Part shown: in pieces, positions 42,751 through 51,569 of the stretch
How positions within the stretch are numbered: position 1 is the stretch's first letter
Layout: every line of letters starts with the position of its first letter
Assembly (NCBI GenBank): GCA_045110515.1
Contig: JBGCGD010000009.1
Span: 49,598-113,597, forward strand
DNA from: Granulosicoccus sp045110515
Lineage (GTDB): Bacteria; Pseudomonadota; Gammaproteobacteria; Granulosicoccales; Granulosicoccaceae
Reading direction: 5' to 3'
Length of the DNA: 64,000 nucleotides
Translations under genes and position numbers: made by a program
Notes under the pieces: generated by a model
Databases searched by the model: none
What the model was told of the DNA's origin: nothing
The model's input: the letters and a program-made list of their open reading frames with translations, nothing else

Positions 42751-43392
42751 CTAAAAAGACTGGCGCAGTGTGCGTATTCCATCGATAAGCAGTTTTCCAC
42801 CCAGGAGAGCAAACGCTGCACTAAAGACTGATTCGACTAGGCGAGTGGATTTCTTATAAAAGGCAATGGCTGTGTCTGTTGAGAACAGTAAGGCATAGCT
42901 GCCGTATATGACTAAGCCGCTAATGGCGCCCACGGGTCCAAACAACGCGACTTGCCAGGTGTCCAGCCCGGAGCCAAAGAGAAAGGTCGCAACGGCAGAC
43001 CACATGAGCGCCGCTTTTGGATTTGTGAGTACGACCAGAACCCCGGATTTCCAACTGGATGAATGAGTCTTCGCTACAGCGTCTGCTTTGATACTTGCTG
43101 GCTGATTTTTAAAAGCAGATTTTGAGGCACGAAACGCGAGCAGCAGAAGATAGCTACCTCCGATAACCTTCAAGGCAATGAGAGAGAGCGGATACACAGT
43201 GAAAACCGTTCCAAGGCCGTACGAGACGCCCACAGCCCAAATCAGCATTCCTGTAGAAATGCCGAGCGTGACGAATAGCGCTGGCATTCGGCCTTGACCG
43301 ATGGCGGCTGATGCAACTGCCATCAAATTTGGTCCCGGTGCTGCCTGAGCTGCAGCGACACCCAGTAGTGTTAACAGATATGCTTCAAGCAT
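42751..43392 (-). CDS. LysE/RhtB-family exporter
   Basis: 213 residues, six predicted membrane segments. RhtB signature: LTLLGVAAAQAAPGPNLMAVASAAIGQGRMPALFVTLGISTGM split around residues 6-50; then LKVIGGSYLLLLAFRA and KSGVLVVLTNPKAALMWSAVATFLF. It probably exports amino acids. ATG at 43392. It is unlike the LysE protein at 18703 in detail. Substrate unknown. Confidence 0.87.
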   Translation of the reverse strand: MLEAYLLTLLGVAAAQAAPGPNLMAVASAAIGQGRMPALFVTLGISTGMLIWAVGVSYGLGTVFTVYPLSLIALKVIGGSYLLLLAFRASKSAFKNQPASIKADAVAKTHSSSWKSGVLVVLTNPKAALMWSAVATFLFGSGLDTWQVALFGPVGAISGLVIYGSYALLFSTDTAIAFYKKSTRLVESVFSAAFALLGGKLLIDGIRTLRQSF

Positions 43393-43489
43393 GAGCTTGC
43401 CTCAAGGTTGATGACCACGATTCTGAGGATATGGTTAAAGTACTTTGACCGCAACCTATGCTTAGGTATATGGGATGCTTACTGTGGGC

Positions 43490-43999
43490 TCATTGCAGGG
43501 CTGTTTTAGGACACCATGCTTCCGCATTCCCAGCGGGTGCAACAATGCCGTCTGAAACGTCGAATAGCACCAAGTGAGTTAAGTCGGGTTTTGAACGGGA
43601 TGCATAGAGCATACCTTGGGCTCCTGAGACTCCTGCGGCATCGGAATACTGCCAAGTCGGCGCAGATTCACCGTTGTCAATATTGTCTTGCCAAACAATG
43701 GAGGCACATTTGGCAAAGTCTGTCTTTCGGATGTCGTAAATGCGTGAGGCGTTAACCTGTAGCGGGACAATAATCCGGTCCGGATCGCCTGCTTTTAGAT
43801 ACCTTTTAATCGCTAAGCTTGCTCCTTCTTTAGTACACGACGTATATAAAGCGGTTTGATTGTCATGGTGAAAACGACCTATCGGGGAGCGCACAGGCTC
43901 GCACGTTTTTTCGGATTGATCGGCAAACATTATTCGCCAGACGATGCCTGAGAATTCTGCGAGTTCTATGGTACTTTTGTTCTCTGAGGCTTCATTCAT
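43490..43999 (-). CDS. RES-domain protein (possible NAD+-degrading toxin family)
   Basis: 169 residues from ATG 43999; a TTG three codons earlier is also open. The RES pattern fits: Arg in IVWRIMF (about R22), Glu in TSCTKEGASLAI (about E58) and Ser in MLYASRSKP (about S134), with YTSCTKEGASLAIKRYL corresponding to the helix after the first motif and LTHLVLFD the last strand. RES proteins are toxins of type II modules that hydrolyse NAD+, normally encoded next to an Xre/MbcA-like antitoxin. No such partner is encoded on either side, so it may be a stand-alone member or have lost its partner. Moderate confidence. Confidence 0.68.
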   Translation of the reverse strand: MNEASENKSTIELAEFSGIVWRIMFADQSEKTCEPVRSPIGRFHHDNQTALYTSCTKEGASLAIKRYLKAGDPDRIIVPLQVNASRIYDIRKTDFAKCASIVWQDNIDNGESAPTWQYSDAAGVSGAQGMLYASRSKPDLTHLVLFDVSDGIVAPAGNAEAWCPKTALQ

Positions 44000-44119
44000 A
44001 TCAAACAATAGTTTTTATAGAATTAACGTGCCCTATTGTGTGGACGGTTTTCAGTCGAAGGCTACCGTTCAACTCAAATTTTATTCTACAACAAACCATA
44101 TGACGGGTAGGGCTGAGTT

Positions 44120-44736
44120 TTGAATTCGCAGACAGTGAGCGGCACAGAAGGCTACGCTGAAGAAGCCAGTGTATTGCTACAACGCTATGAGATGAACAGT
44201 TTCAGCGAAGTCTACGCAGCTGTTATGCACCATATCCCGAGTGTGCCTTCGCGTATTGCCGATATTGGTGCAGGCTCCGGCCGCGATGCCGGATATCTGG
44301 CAAAACAAGGCCATCAGGTGGTGGCGGTCGAACCCACGAGCGAGCTTAGAGAGCCTGCTAAAAAATTGCACCCCTCGGAGAATATAGAGTGGGTCGATGA
44401 CAGCCTTCCGGAGCTTACGCAGCTGTTGCATATGCAGAAGACCTTTGACCTCGTTATCATGAATGCCGTTTGGATGCATCTTGATCAATCGCAACGCGAG
44501 ATTGCGATGACCAACATCGCGAAGCTGACCCATTCAGGAACCAAGATTATCACACGCTTAGGCATGGGCCCATTCCGTCATTGCGACGGATGTTCGATGT
44601 GTCCAGTGAGGAGACGATACAGCTCGCCAGTAAACATTCTATTCAATTGCTTTTTCAAGCACAGTGTGAGTCCGCTGGTGCGCTCAATAGAGCCGCGGGT
44701 GTGATGTGGTCTCAGATAGTGCTACAGCGCGTCTAG
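44120..44736 (+). pseudogene. SAM-dependent methyltransferase, frameshifted
   Basis: Starts at TTG 44120. The first ~143 codons encode a class I methyltransferase: RIADIGAGSGRDAGYLAKQG (motif I), VVAVEPTSELR (motif II), FDLVIMNAVWMHLDQSQRE (motif IV). At about 44552-44560 the family reading frame moves: after GTKII the original frame runs on to a stop at 44704 with an unlikely sequence (RHCDGCSMCPVRRRYSSP), while the other frame, beginning LRHGPIPSLRRMFDVSSEET, continues convincingly to TAG 44734-44736 (ending AAGVMWSQIVLQRV). One base deleted near 44555 explains this. Either a pseudogene or a sequencing error. Confidence 0.75.
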
Positions 44737-44828
44737 CGTATCGGTATCTGGTGTTTTTGAAGACCAAAGGTCCACGTTGGCCGTAAAGTAGTAGACTGAG
44801 AAAAACGTCAGCATAGTTGGGCTTAATA

Positions 44829-45278
44829 ATGTCGTTCGAGCAACTATTTTCTTCTGCCAGTACATTAGCCATGCTGGGCTGGGTCATCCTGATTTTCCTT
44901 CCGCGTAGGTGGAAATGGGTGAATTTAATTCCCGCCGTAATCATCCCCTTGGTGTTGTCACTGGTGTACAGCGTCTTAATTGCGCGCTACTTTTTCTCGG
45001 CAGAGGGCGGGTTTGACACCTTAGCCAATGTACAGCAGCTTTTTACCTTCCCGGCGGCGGCATTGGCCGGGTGGGTTCACTTCCTGGCATTTGATTTGTA
45101 CGTGGGTGGTATCGTTGCGAGGCAAGCGGATGAACTTGGCCTGTCACGTTTAATTCAAGCCCCCATTTTGCTTTTAACGTTCATGTTTGGACCCTTTGGG
45201 TTCTTGTTGTTTATGTTGGTAAAAATGGCAATGCTGCGGATTAAGCCTATTGCTGCTGAATTGGGAATACCATCGTGA
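44829..45278 (+). CDS. ABA4-like membrane protein
   Basis: 149 residues from ATG 44829; a TTG four codons earlier also fits. Four membrane segments: FSSASTLAMLGWVILIFLP, LIPAVIIPLVLSLVYSVLIA, FTFPAAALAGWVHFLAFDLYVGG and APILLLTFMFGPFGFLLFM. WVHFLAFDLYVGGIVARQA is the hallmark of the ABA4-like/DUF4281 family, named from a plant carotenoid gene; bacterial members have no proven role. Overlaps the next gene by 4 nt (GTGA), so they are co-translated. Confidence 0.82.
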   Translation: MSFEQLFSSASTLAMLGWVILIFLPRRWKWVNLIPAVIIPLVLSLVYSVLIARYFFSAEGGFDTLANVQQLFTFPAAALAGWVHFLAFDLYVGGIVARQADELGLSRLIQAPILLLTFMFGPFGFLLFMLVKMAMLRIKPIAAELGIPS

Positions 45279-46081
45279 ACCTACCTCCCTCAATATTCTT
45301 AAATGAGCAAAAACGGTATCTGACAATATGGTGGCAAGGTGCGCTTCTTATGACGGCGTTCTTCGTAGTCAACGTTTTTCTCTACTACTTCGATCAGCGA
45401 TTATTGGCAGATGAACGGCTTTGGGCGAAACCAGCCAAATTTCAAATATCTGTCGTTATTCATTTTGCCACGCTTGCCGTGCTCGCCTCCTTACTACGAC
45501 CTGAAAAGCGTTATGGAATAGCGTGGAAAACTGTTTCATATTCAGTAGTGGCGGCTGGCATTTTTGAGGTTATGTACATATTCCTACAAGCCGCCAGGGG
45601 ACGAGAGTCGCACTTCAATTTATCAACACCGATTGAAGCCGCCATGTACGGTGTTATGGGGCTCGGCGCGTTGACCTTGGTTGTGGGTAGTTTCTACTTA
45701 GGATATTTGTTGTTTCGTGAATATCTGTTGACCCGGACTCAGCCATTGCAACTCGCATCAGCATTAGGGCTAATCGCCGGCTCGCTGCTAACACTCATAG
45801 TGGCGTCATACATGTCTTCTCAAGTGGACAATGGAATCACTGCTAATCCATTTGAAGCGACTCGGGTGCCGGTATTCGGATGGTATCTAAATGGCCAGGA
45901 TTTACGCATCCCTCATTTCTTTGCAACTCATTTAATGCAATTGATTCCGCTCTATGGATTCTGGTTGAGTCGTAAAACAACGAATGGCACCGTTAACCAC
46001 GAAGCGAATTTGCTCTGGACAACAGGCGTTATAAGCGCTTTGATTATGCTGTTGTTTGTTTTGGGCTTATTGACTCGGTAG
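45275..46081 (+). CDS. Multi-pass membrane protein of unknown function
   Basis: 268 residues starting at GTG 45275 inside the ABA4-like gene's stop. About seven hydrophobic segments; conserved-looking loops are DERLWAKPAKFQISVVIHFATLAVLASLL, VVAAGIFEVMYIFLQAARGRESHFN and LNGQDLRIPHFFATHLMQLIPLYGFWLS. The last suggests a His-rich membrane site (H and H in PHFFATHLMQ). No family I can name. Tight coupling with the ABA4-like gene suggests a joint function. Confidence 0.75.
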   Translation: MNLPPSIFLNEQKRYLTIWWQGALLMTAFFVVNVFLYYFDQRLLADERLWAKPAKFQISVVIHFATLAVLASLLRPEKRYGIAWKTVSYSVVAAGIFEVMYIFLQAARGRESHFNLSTPIEAAMYGVMGLGALTLVVGSFYLGYLLFREYLLTRTQPLQLASALGLIAGSLLTLIVASYMSSQVDNGITANPFEATRVPVFGWYLNGQDLRIPHFFATHLMQLIPLYGFWLSRKTTNGTVNHEANLLWTTGVISALIMLLFVLGLLTR

Positions 46082-46190
46082 AAAACTTAACAATCTGAGT
46101 GTTTAATAGAATTGATTAATCGTTTTTGTGTCGATTCAAAGTTGAGTGTTTCACACGCTCGTTGCAAACAGCTAACGTGTTGTGTTTTTG

Positions 46191-46568
46191 CTAACTCAGA
46201 CCTGTTACTACAACCACGCTGGCAAGGATAAGCATGGTGGTCGTGATGGGACCCCACAATATACGTTCAGGCCGTGAGGGGGTAACCCAATTCAACAGTG
46301 TAGAGATGGCCTGAATCACCAATGCGGTCCAACTCATCCACGCGGGCCAATTGAGCCAGTCTTCTGTCACAGATAGGATCGAGCCTGCCATGCCTATCAA
46401 TAAAATGATGGAGAAGGCAGCGAGTAATCTATTAAACGGGGGGAGAGCACCTGAGTGCGTTCCCCCCTGAGTGATTCGTCCCCAAGGAGCTCCTGCGATG
46501 AGACAAATCTGAAAAACACTGACCGCCAAGCATATGGTGGCGTATCCGTAGGCGGCCGCTATAGTCAT
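46191..46568 (-). CDS. Small membrane protein of unknown function
   Basis: 125 residues, four hydrophobic segments (AAYGYATICLAVSVFQICLIAG, LLAAFSIILLIGMAGSILS, WMSWTALVIQAISTLLNW, ITTTMLILASVVVVTGLS). The arrangement ICLIAGAPWG..TQGGTHSGALP is reminiscent of other small bacterial membrane proteins with a GxPWG loop, but no family is assigned. It follows the 46572 gene by 3 nt and is presumably co-expressed. Confidence 0.7.
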   Translation of the reverse strand: MTIAAAYGYATICLAVSVFQICLIAGAPWGRITQGGTHSGALPPFNRLLAAFSIILLIGMAGSILSVTEDWLNWPAWMSWTALVIQAISTLLNWVTPSRPERILWGPITTTMLILASVVVVTGLS

Positions 46569-46571
46569 CGA

Positions 46572-47237
46572 CTAATCATCCTTAGTTGCAGAATGGCGAA
46601 CCATTTCTACACCTAGGTAGATAAACCACACGATCAATGACAAACCAAACACGGCGCCAACGTCACTTAATGCCGGAGCCGCGCTTAGAATACCCGCAGT
46701 ACCTGCAATGAGCCCTATGATGGACAACACCCGAGCGTAAACTCGCGCTTGCCACATAACGATAGAGACCAGTGTTACCCATAGACCCCCAACTAGCTCG
46801 TTGCTTCCACCCAAGCCCTCCGCTATCGTGATAACAGCCAGCCACAGGGAGGGTGCCATTGACGGGTGCGATGCGGCTATCTCTACCACGCGAGTTAATC
46901 CTAAACTCGTGACCATGCCACTACCGTATACCAATGTTATCCACACGATTCCAAACACTGCGGCCAGCTGACTGATGACCCGATTTAAAGGCAGCAGCTT
47001 TTGGTAAAGCGCGACGACCAAAACCGTCAAGAACACGGCGAAAAGAATATAGATAACAAAGTTCCAAAGGCTTAACAGTGTGTGATTTTCCAGTACAAAC
47101 TGCACAGCAAAGGCCGGATTCTCTTTTAGCTCAATGTAAGGCATTAATTGTGTCAGCAGCACAACAAAGCCAAAGATGAATGAACCAGCGCATCCCAGAG
47201 ACGCTAATGCACCGATACGAGAAAATTGAGTAGACAT
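46572..47237 (-). CDS. DUF4386-like membrane protein
   Basis: 221 residues with about six hydrophobic segments (SLGCAGSFIFGFVVLLTQLM, LWNFVIYILFAVFLTVLVVALY, AVFGIVWITLVYGSGMV, LVGGLWVTLVSIVMW, VLSIIGLIAGTAGILSAAP, AVFGLSLIVWFIYLGVEMV). The layout resembles DUF4386 proteins. Function unknown. First gene of a two-gene unit with 46191-46568; AGAGAGGTCC lies upstream of its ATG. Confidence 0.7.
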   Translation of the reverse strand: MSTQFSRIGALASLGCAGSFIFGFVVLLTQLMPYIELKENPAFAVQFVLENHTLLSLWNFVIYILFAVFLTVLVVALYQKLLPLNRVISQLAAVFGIVWITLVYGSGMVTSLGLTRVVEIAASHPSMAPSLWLAVITIAEGLGGSNELVGGLWVTLVSIVMWQARVYARVLSIIGLIAGTAGILSAAPALSDVGAVFGLSLIVWFIYLGVEMVRHSATKDD

Positions 47238-47273
47238 GATTTGGACCTCTCTATTCGCTTAACGAAAAAAACG

Positions 47274-48737
47274 CTACTCCTCAGCCGGATTGGGTAGCAT
47301 AAGTTCAGTGAATACTGCATTTAATGCCGAGTCTTCGTTACGATCACGAGCTGCTTTACTTAGTGCAGGCACAGCGACGCTTGGTGGAATACCAGTTACC
47401 TCAAAGGCGCTTCCATTTGCGTCTCTGTAGACCTCATTGGACAACATGAAAACCCAGCCGTTAGGTAAGTTTTTGTCCAAGCGATCGGACAACGCGCCGT
47501 TAGTTGCTTCGCCTATGTGTGTCACATGTGGCAACGAACGCATAAGCAACGTGAAAATTTCGGTTGCACTTACACTAAATCCACTAGTAATCAGAAAGAT
47601 AGGTTTTGTGTAGTTAATACGCTCAGACGGGCGGATTATTAAATTCTGAGATACCCCGTCACCAAGGTAGGTTCGTGAAGCCTTAGTTGCAGCGAGCCTT
47701 TCTGTGTCCGCGAAGCGATTTGCGATAGCAATGGCTACAGCGTCTCTGCCACCGGGTGAGATTCGTACATCTATGATTAAGGCCTGCGTATGGGATAGAT
47801 CACTTAAAATGGTGTCCAGAGCATCGTCGAACAGTTGAATATCGTTTAATTCGGACTGATTCAGATTAGCAAAAAATTGGTTTACTGACAAATAACCGAC
47901 AGCGTCACCCATCACACCCCATTCGAGTAGTCCTGCGTGTTCGCCCTCTAGTGTTTGAAAGGGTGAGCCTATATAGCTGGCTTGAATGTCCTCGCGCCAT
48001 TGGTTAAGTATTTCTCCGATATAGGTTGCCTCATCAACATTCGCTGTTTGTGCATCGTATTCGTCAATTAGGTCTTGCACGAATCCTTTGGGCTGCGCGG
48101 GGTGAAACGAATTAAACGCATCGAAGCTAATGCCAACATGGCTGTCATTGATAGGCGTCAATAACGCGATGAGTGCGTCCGCTAACTCGTCAGAACTACT
48201 TTGATCACTAAGCGTTGGACGCAATAGATCGTATTGGCTCATCCAATCTACGTTGTGCTCATTAAAAAACGCATAGTAGTCATTAAACGTATGCCAAACA
48301 TGATCAAACTGCGCGGTGGCTGATTGTCCGATCGGGTTGTCGCATACGGCAGGCAACGTATCGACTCGACTAAATACGGCAGGGATTCCTAACGGACTTT
48401 CCGTTAATTGCAAAGTATCGTCATCGAGCTGAAAATCAGAAAAATCACCGATAAATTCTTGCACATGTCCAGTGCCTTCGAAGTGGCAAGTTGCGCTTGT
48501 GACCTCAAAAATAGATAACTCAGTGCCAGTGATTTCCAAGAACAGGCCGTAGCCGCTACGTTCCCAGCTGCCTTGGAGTTGGCGGGAACTATCGGTTGAT
48601 ATGTTTGGAAGGTTATCGCTGTCGCTACATCCGATGGTAAAGACCGTACACAGTAGTGCCAGGCTGAGGGTGAATTTAGGCGCGAGCGAACCCGCGCACA
48701 CAGATTGACTGTGAATCATAGAGTACTCCATGGACAT
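47274..48737 (-). CDS. S41-family peptidase, lipoprotein
   Basis: 487 residues; ATG 48719 (six codons in) is an alternative start. A lipoprotein signal (FTLSLALLCTVFTIGC, lipobox TIGC). The centre (about 150-330) resembles the tricorn/IRBP core: FDHVWHTFNDYYAFFNEHNVDW, DSHVGISF, DAVGYLSVNQFFANL and LIIDVRISPGGRDAVAIAIAN. The catalytic Ser lies in ITSGFSVSATEIFTLLMRSLPHV (the S-x-S-A-T-E region), with the usual THIGEATNGALSD. A processing protease for envelope substrates is likely; the target is unknown. Confidence 0.83.
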   Translation of the reverse strand: MSMEYSMIHSQSVCAGSLAPKFTLSLALLCTVFTIGCSDSDNLPNISTDSSRQLQGSWERSGYGLFLEITGTELSIFEVTSATCHFEGTGHVQEFIGDFSDFQLDDDTLQLTESPLGIPAVFSRVDTLPAVCDNPIGQSATAQFDHVWHTFNDYYAFFNEHNVDWMSQYDLLRPTLSDQSSSDELADALIALLTPINDSHVGISFDAFNSFHPAQPKGFVQDLIDEYDAQTANVDEATYIGEILNQWREDIQASYIGSPFQTLEGEHAGLLEWGVMGDAVGYLSVNQFFANLNQSELNDIQLFDDALDTILSDLSHTQALIIDVRISPGGRDAVAIAIANRFADTERLAATKASRTYLGDGVSQNLIIRPSERINYTKPIFLITSGFSVSATEIFTLLMRSLPHVTHIGEATNGALSDRLDKNLPNGWVFMLSNEVYRDANGSAFEVTGIPPSVAVPALSKAARDRNEDSALNAVFTELMLPNPAEE

Positions 48738-48835
48738 GAGGTGTCCGGTAGGTGGGTTTTAGTGGTCTGGCTATGGCCACTGAATGCGTTACTGGCCCAC
48801 TGCGGTCCGGTAACTTAAGCCTGTTTTAAGAAGAA

Positions 48836-49876
48836 TTAATCATGTTCATTCCCCGTGTTTACAGGTGTTTGGCTAAAGCGATTGCGATAGTCAGATGCAG
48901 ATACGCCGAGGTGACGTTGAAACGTGCGTCGCATACGTTCACTGTTAACGAATCCTGTTTGACTCGCTATGGTTTCAATAGGGTGGTTAGATTGTTCCAG
49001 CGCAATGCGAGCTGCTTGTAGGCGAGCAAGTTCCACGTAGTGGGCTGGTGTCATACCGGTCTCATCACGAAGCTTGCGCGTTAATGTTTTTGGCGTCATA
49101 CAACAGTGATCAGCCAGGTTTGCGACGCTTAGATCTGCCCCAATGTTGTTTTGAATAAAACGCATCAGCTTGGCTATGAGTGGGTCTTCCGCCTGTTGAG
49201 CCAAGAGTTGTGCGCTGAACTGCGATTGACCACCCGGGCGCATCATGTACATGACGTTATAGCGAGCCACTTGAAGGGCAATGTCATGACCCCAGTCCGC
49301 TTCAACCAATGCCAGAGATAGATCCATCCCTGCGGTAACACCAGCTGACGTCCAGATGTGTTCGTCTTTAACGTAAAGTGCATCTGCGTCAACCGTCACT
49401 TTCGGATAGCGCTGTGACAATACGGGGCACCACCACCAATGCGTGGTAGCACGACGACCGTCCAGTAATCCCAATTCAGCAAGAATCAGAGCACCGGTAC
49501 AGATTGATACGATGCGATTAGCGCGCTTTGACGCCCATCCAACGTAATCCAACAACGCTTTGTCTTCAATTGCCTCCAGCGTGCCATGACCGCCTGCGAC
49601 AATCAGCGTATCAATCGGCTTTCGGCTCCTGCGCGCCGACGCGAAATCTTGATCAGCCTGAAGACAGATCCCGCTGGTCGTGCGGAAAACGCCTGTGTCA
49701 TGTGCAACGAGGCAGGTCTCGTATGGTTTTTTCCCATCGCTGAGAAAGAGCTGCGTGCCGGTTAGTATTTCTAACGGGCCAACCACATCAAGAATATGCG
49801 CGTCAGGGTATACCACCATAACGACTCGCCGCGTTTTGGTTCTGTGTGCAGGCGTTGTCTGTTTTTGCTTGTTCAT
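48836..49876 (-). CDS. GlxA-family regulator (DJ-1/PfpI domain plus AraC HTH)
   Basis: 346 residues. N-terminal DJ-1/PfpI-like domain (about 15-200): VMVVYPDAHILDVVGPLEIL, LIVAGGHGTLEAI, and the conserved Cys loop VSICTGALILAELGLLDGR. C-terminal AraC helix-turn-helix (about 240-340): SVANLADHCCMTPKTLTRKLR and IASQTGFVNSERMRRTFQRHLG. Members such as GbdR and ArgR sense amino acids or quaternary amines. The upstream Old Yellow Enzyme gene is in the same direction, with 116 nt between. Effector unknown. Confidence 0.88.
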   Translation of the reverse strand: MNKQKQTTPAHRTKTRRVVMVVYPDAHILDVVGPLEILTGTQLFLSDGKKPYETCLVAHDTGVFRTTSGICLQADQDFASARRSRKPIDTLIVAGGHGTLEAIEDKALLDYVGWASKRANRIVSICTGALILAELGLLDGRRATTHWWWCPVLSQRYPKVTVDADALYVKDEHIWTSAGVTAGMDLSLALVEADWGHDIALQVARYNVMYMMRPGGQSQFSAQLLAQQAEDPLIAKLMRFIQNNIGADLSVANLADHCCMTPKTLTRKLRDETGMTPAHYVELARLQAARIALEQSNHPIETIASQTGFVNSERMRRTFQRHLGVSASDYRNRFSQTPVNTGNEHD

Positions 49877-49992
49877 GGGCAGATTCTACCCAGTGCGCAA
49901 ATGGAGTAAAGGTCAATAACCCCTCGTTTTGGGACAAATGCTACCTTCAGTGGAAAAGGGGTGAGCTATTCACACAAGCCACAATTGCTATT

Positions 49993-51195
49993 TCAACTGA
50001 AGTGTTCGTTCCATTGCTGCACTCGCCATTCGTCACGTTCGTTGTAGGTCTTCAGTATTTCCTCAAGGTTCGAGTCTGCGTCTAAACTTTGCCCACTGGC
50101 AAGCTCTGTTAAACGCATCGTATACCACGCCGTAATACCGCCTTCAGGACTACTGACAAATCGTGGAAACTCGGGATCCTTGGCCGGATGACTCTGCCAG
50201 CTTTTAGGAAGAGATGGGTCGAGAACTAACGCTCTTGCAATTCCCACAAGATCAATGTCACCCGTAGCCATCGCATCGACTGCCTGCTGTTTTGTTTTGA
50301 ACCCGCCGGTCAACATGATTGGCTTTGATGTTTTCTTTCTAGCCAGTGATGCGAAGTCGAGGAAGTAGGGGCCCGAGCCTGAACTATCCGACGAAGACTT
50401 TGCTCCGGGAAAATAGGTGCCGCCGCTCATATCAATAAAATCGATACCGGTGTTATCCAGTGCAGACACAACCTCCAACGCGGCGTGTTCTTCAAACCCA
50501 CCTTCCAATTGATCGGTTGAATTCAATTTCACACCGACAACAAATGAAGGATCAACCGCATTGCGAACGGCTTCCACTACTTCGAGTAATAGGCGCATCC
50601 GCGCTGCAGCCGACCCACCGTAATCATCGGTTCGCTTATTAAATAAAGGCGATAGAAACTGACTTAAAAGAAATCCGTGAGCTGCGTGAATTTGCACACC
50701 ACCGAAACCTAAGCGTTGTGCCAAGGCGGCCGTTTCAGCGAACTCGTTGGGCAGATTTTTTATCTCATCAATTGATAAGGCAGCGCATGTTAAGCCTGGA
50801 ATATCGATGGCACTGGGACCTTTTGGCGTGCTTATCGGTGGGTGTGCCATAGCGCCAGCATGACCCAGTTGGAGCCAAAGGTGGGCGCCAGCTGAAGCGC
50901 CTCTCTTCGCAAGGGTTTTGTAGTGGTCCTTGCAAGAGTCTGAATTAAGAACAAGATTGCCTGGCTTCTCAGCGTAATGAGGATTGCCTTGGACCTCACC
51001 GATAATGGATGCAGCAACGCCGCCTTCGGCCCAGAGTTCATAAAGTCTGCTTTGCGCCTCTGTTGGGTTTCCTTTGCCATCGCCCAATGAGTCAGACATG
51101 GCTGATTTTATGATGCGGTTTTGTAGAACAACACCACACGGCAGCGTTAAGGGGTCAAACAATGACTGACTTTTTTCTACTACGTCCGTATTCAT
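49993..51195 (-). CDS. NADH:flavin oxidoreductase, Old Yellow Enzyme family
   Basis: 400 residues, an FMN-containing TIM barrel. Seen: N-terminal LFDPLTLPCGVVLQNRIIKSAM, LWLQLGHAGAMAHP, AAALAQRLGFGGVQIHAAHGFLLSQFLSPLFNKRTDDYGG split across about 165-205 (His-Ala-Ala-His active site), GGSAAARMRLLLEVVEAVR, FIDMSGGTYFP and PIMLTGGFKTKQQAV. Reduces activated alkenes or related compounds; exact substrate unknown. No Cys-rich Fe-S cluster or extra reductase domain, so it is the single-domain type. Confidence 0.88.
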   Translation of the reverse strand: MNTDVVEKSQSLFDPLTLPCGVVLQNRIIKSAMSDSLGDGKGNPTEAQSRLYELWAEGGVAASIIGEVQGNPHYAEKPGNLVLNSDSCKDHYKTLAKRGASAGAHLWLQLGHAGAMAHPPISTPKGPSAIDIPGLTCAALSIDEIKNLPNEFAETAALAQRLGFGGVQIHAAHGFLLSQFLSPLFNKRTDDYGGSAAARMRLLLEVVEAVRNAVDPSFVVGVKLNSTDQLEGGFEEHAALEVVSALDNTGIDFIDMSGGTYFPGAKSSSDSSGSGPYFLDFASLARKKTSKPIMLTGGFKTKQQAVDAMATGDIDLVGIARALVLDPSLPKSWQSHPAKDPEFPRFVSSPEGGITAWYTMRLTELASGQSLDADSNLEEILKTYNERDEWRVQQWNEHFS

Positions 51196-51275
51196 ACGTG
51201 TCTTTTAGGCTTAGTATGGGCGTGTAGTCACGCAGGTGGGAGGCGGAATTCACGACACCAAAAGCGGCTCCTGCA

Positions 51276-51510
51276 TTAAGAACGGTCTGATAACAATTTA
51301 ATGCCCATGGTGCAAAAGAAAGCGCCTAAAGCCGCTTCTATAAATCGTCTTGCTCGCGCATAAAGGGCCACCATGGGTTTCGTTGAAAAGGCAATGGCGT
51401 ACATAATAAGTGTCCAGTCTCTACAACTGTCATTATAAACAGTATGGTATCAAATGGCCAGCAGCAAAATAGGCCGTTGATGCCCGCTAGCGTAACTTTC
51501 AACGCAGAGC
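51276..51510 (-). pseudogene. Decayed C-terminal remnant of a LysE/RhtB exporter
   Basis: The minus strand from 51404 to the stop at 51276-51278 reads MYAIAFSTKPMVALYARARR and then FIEAALGAFFCTMGIKLLSDRS, matching the last helix and tail of LysE/RhtB proteins. Upstream (to about 51510) a related reading, LKVTLAGINGLF and FDTILFIMTVVETG, continues only after a frame change near 51408-51418. No N-terminal part or start exists. The 51196-51569 gap has no other gene. Confidence 0.65.
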
Positions 51511-51569
51511 ACCAACCATTATCGCGGGTTGTGCTACCCAGCTTCTAGATGAGTTTTTCTCTTAGGCTA

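Noticed and set aside
43393..44119. Toxin-antitoxin pair with the RES gene
   Set aside because: No small ORF with an antitoxin-like sequence was found on either side; only the RES gene is supported.
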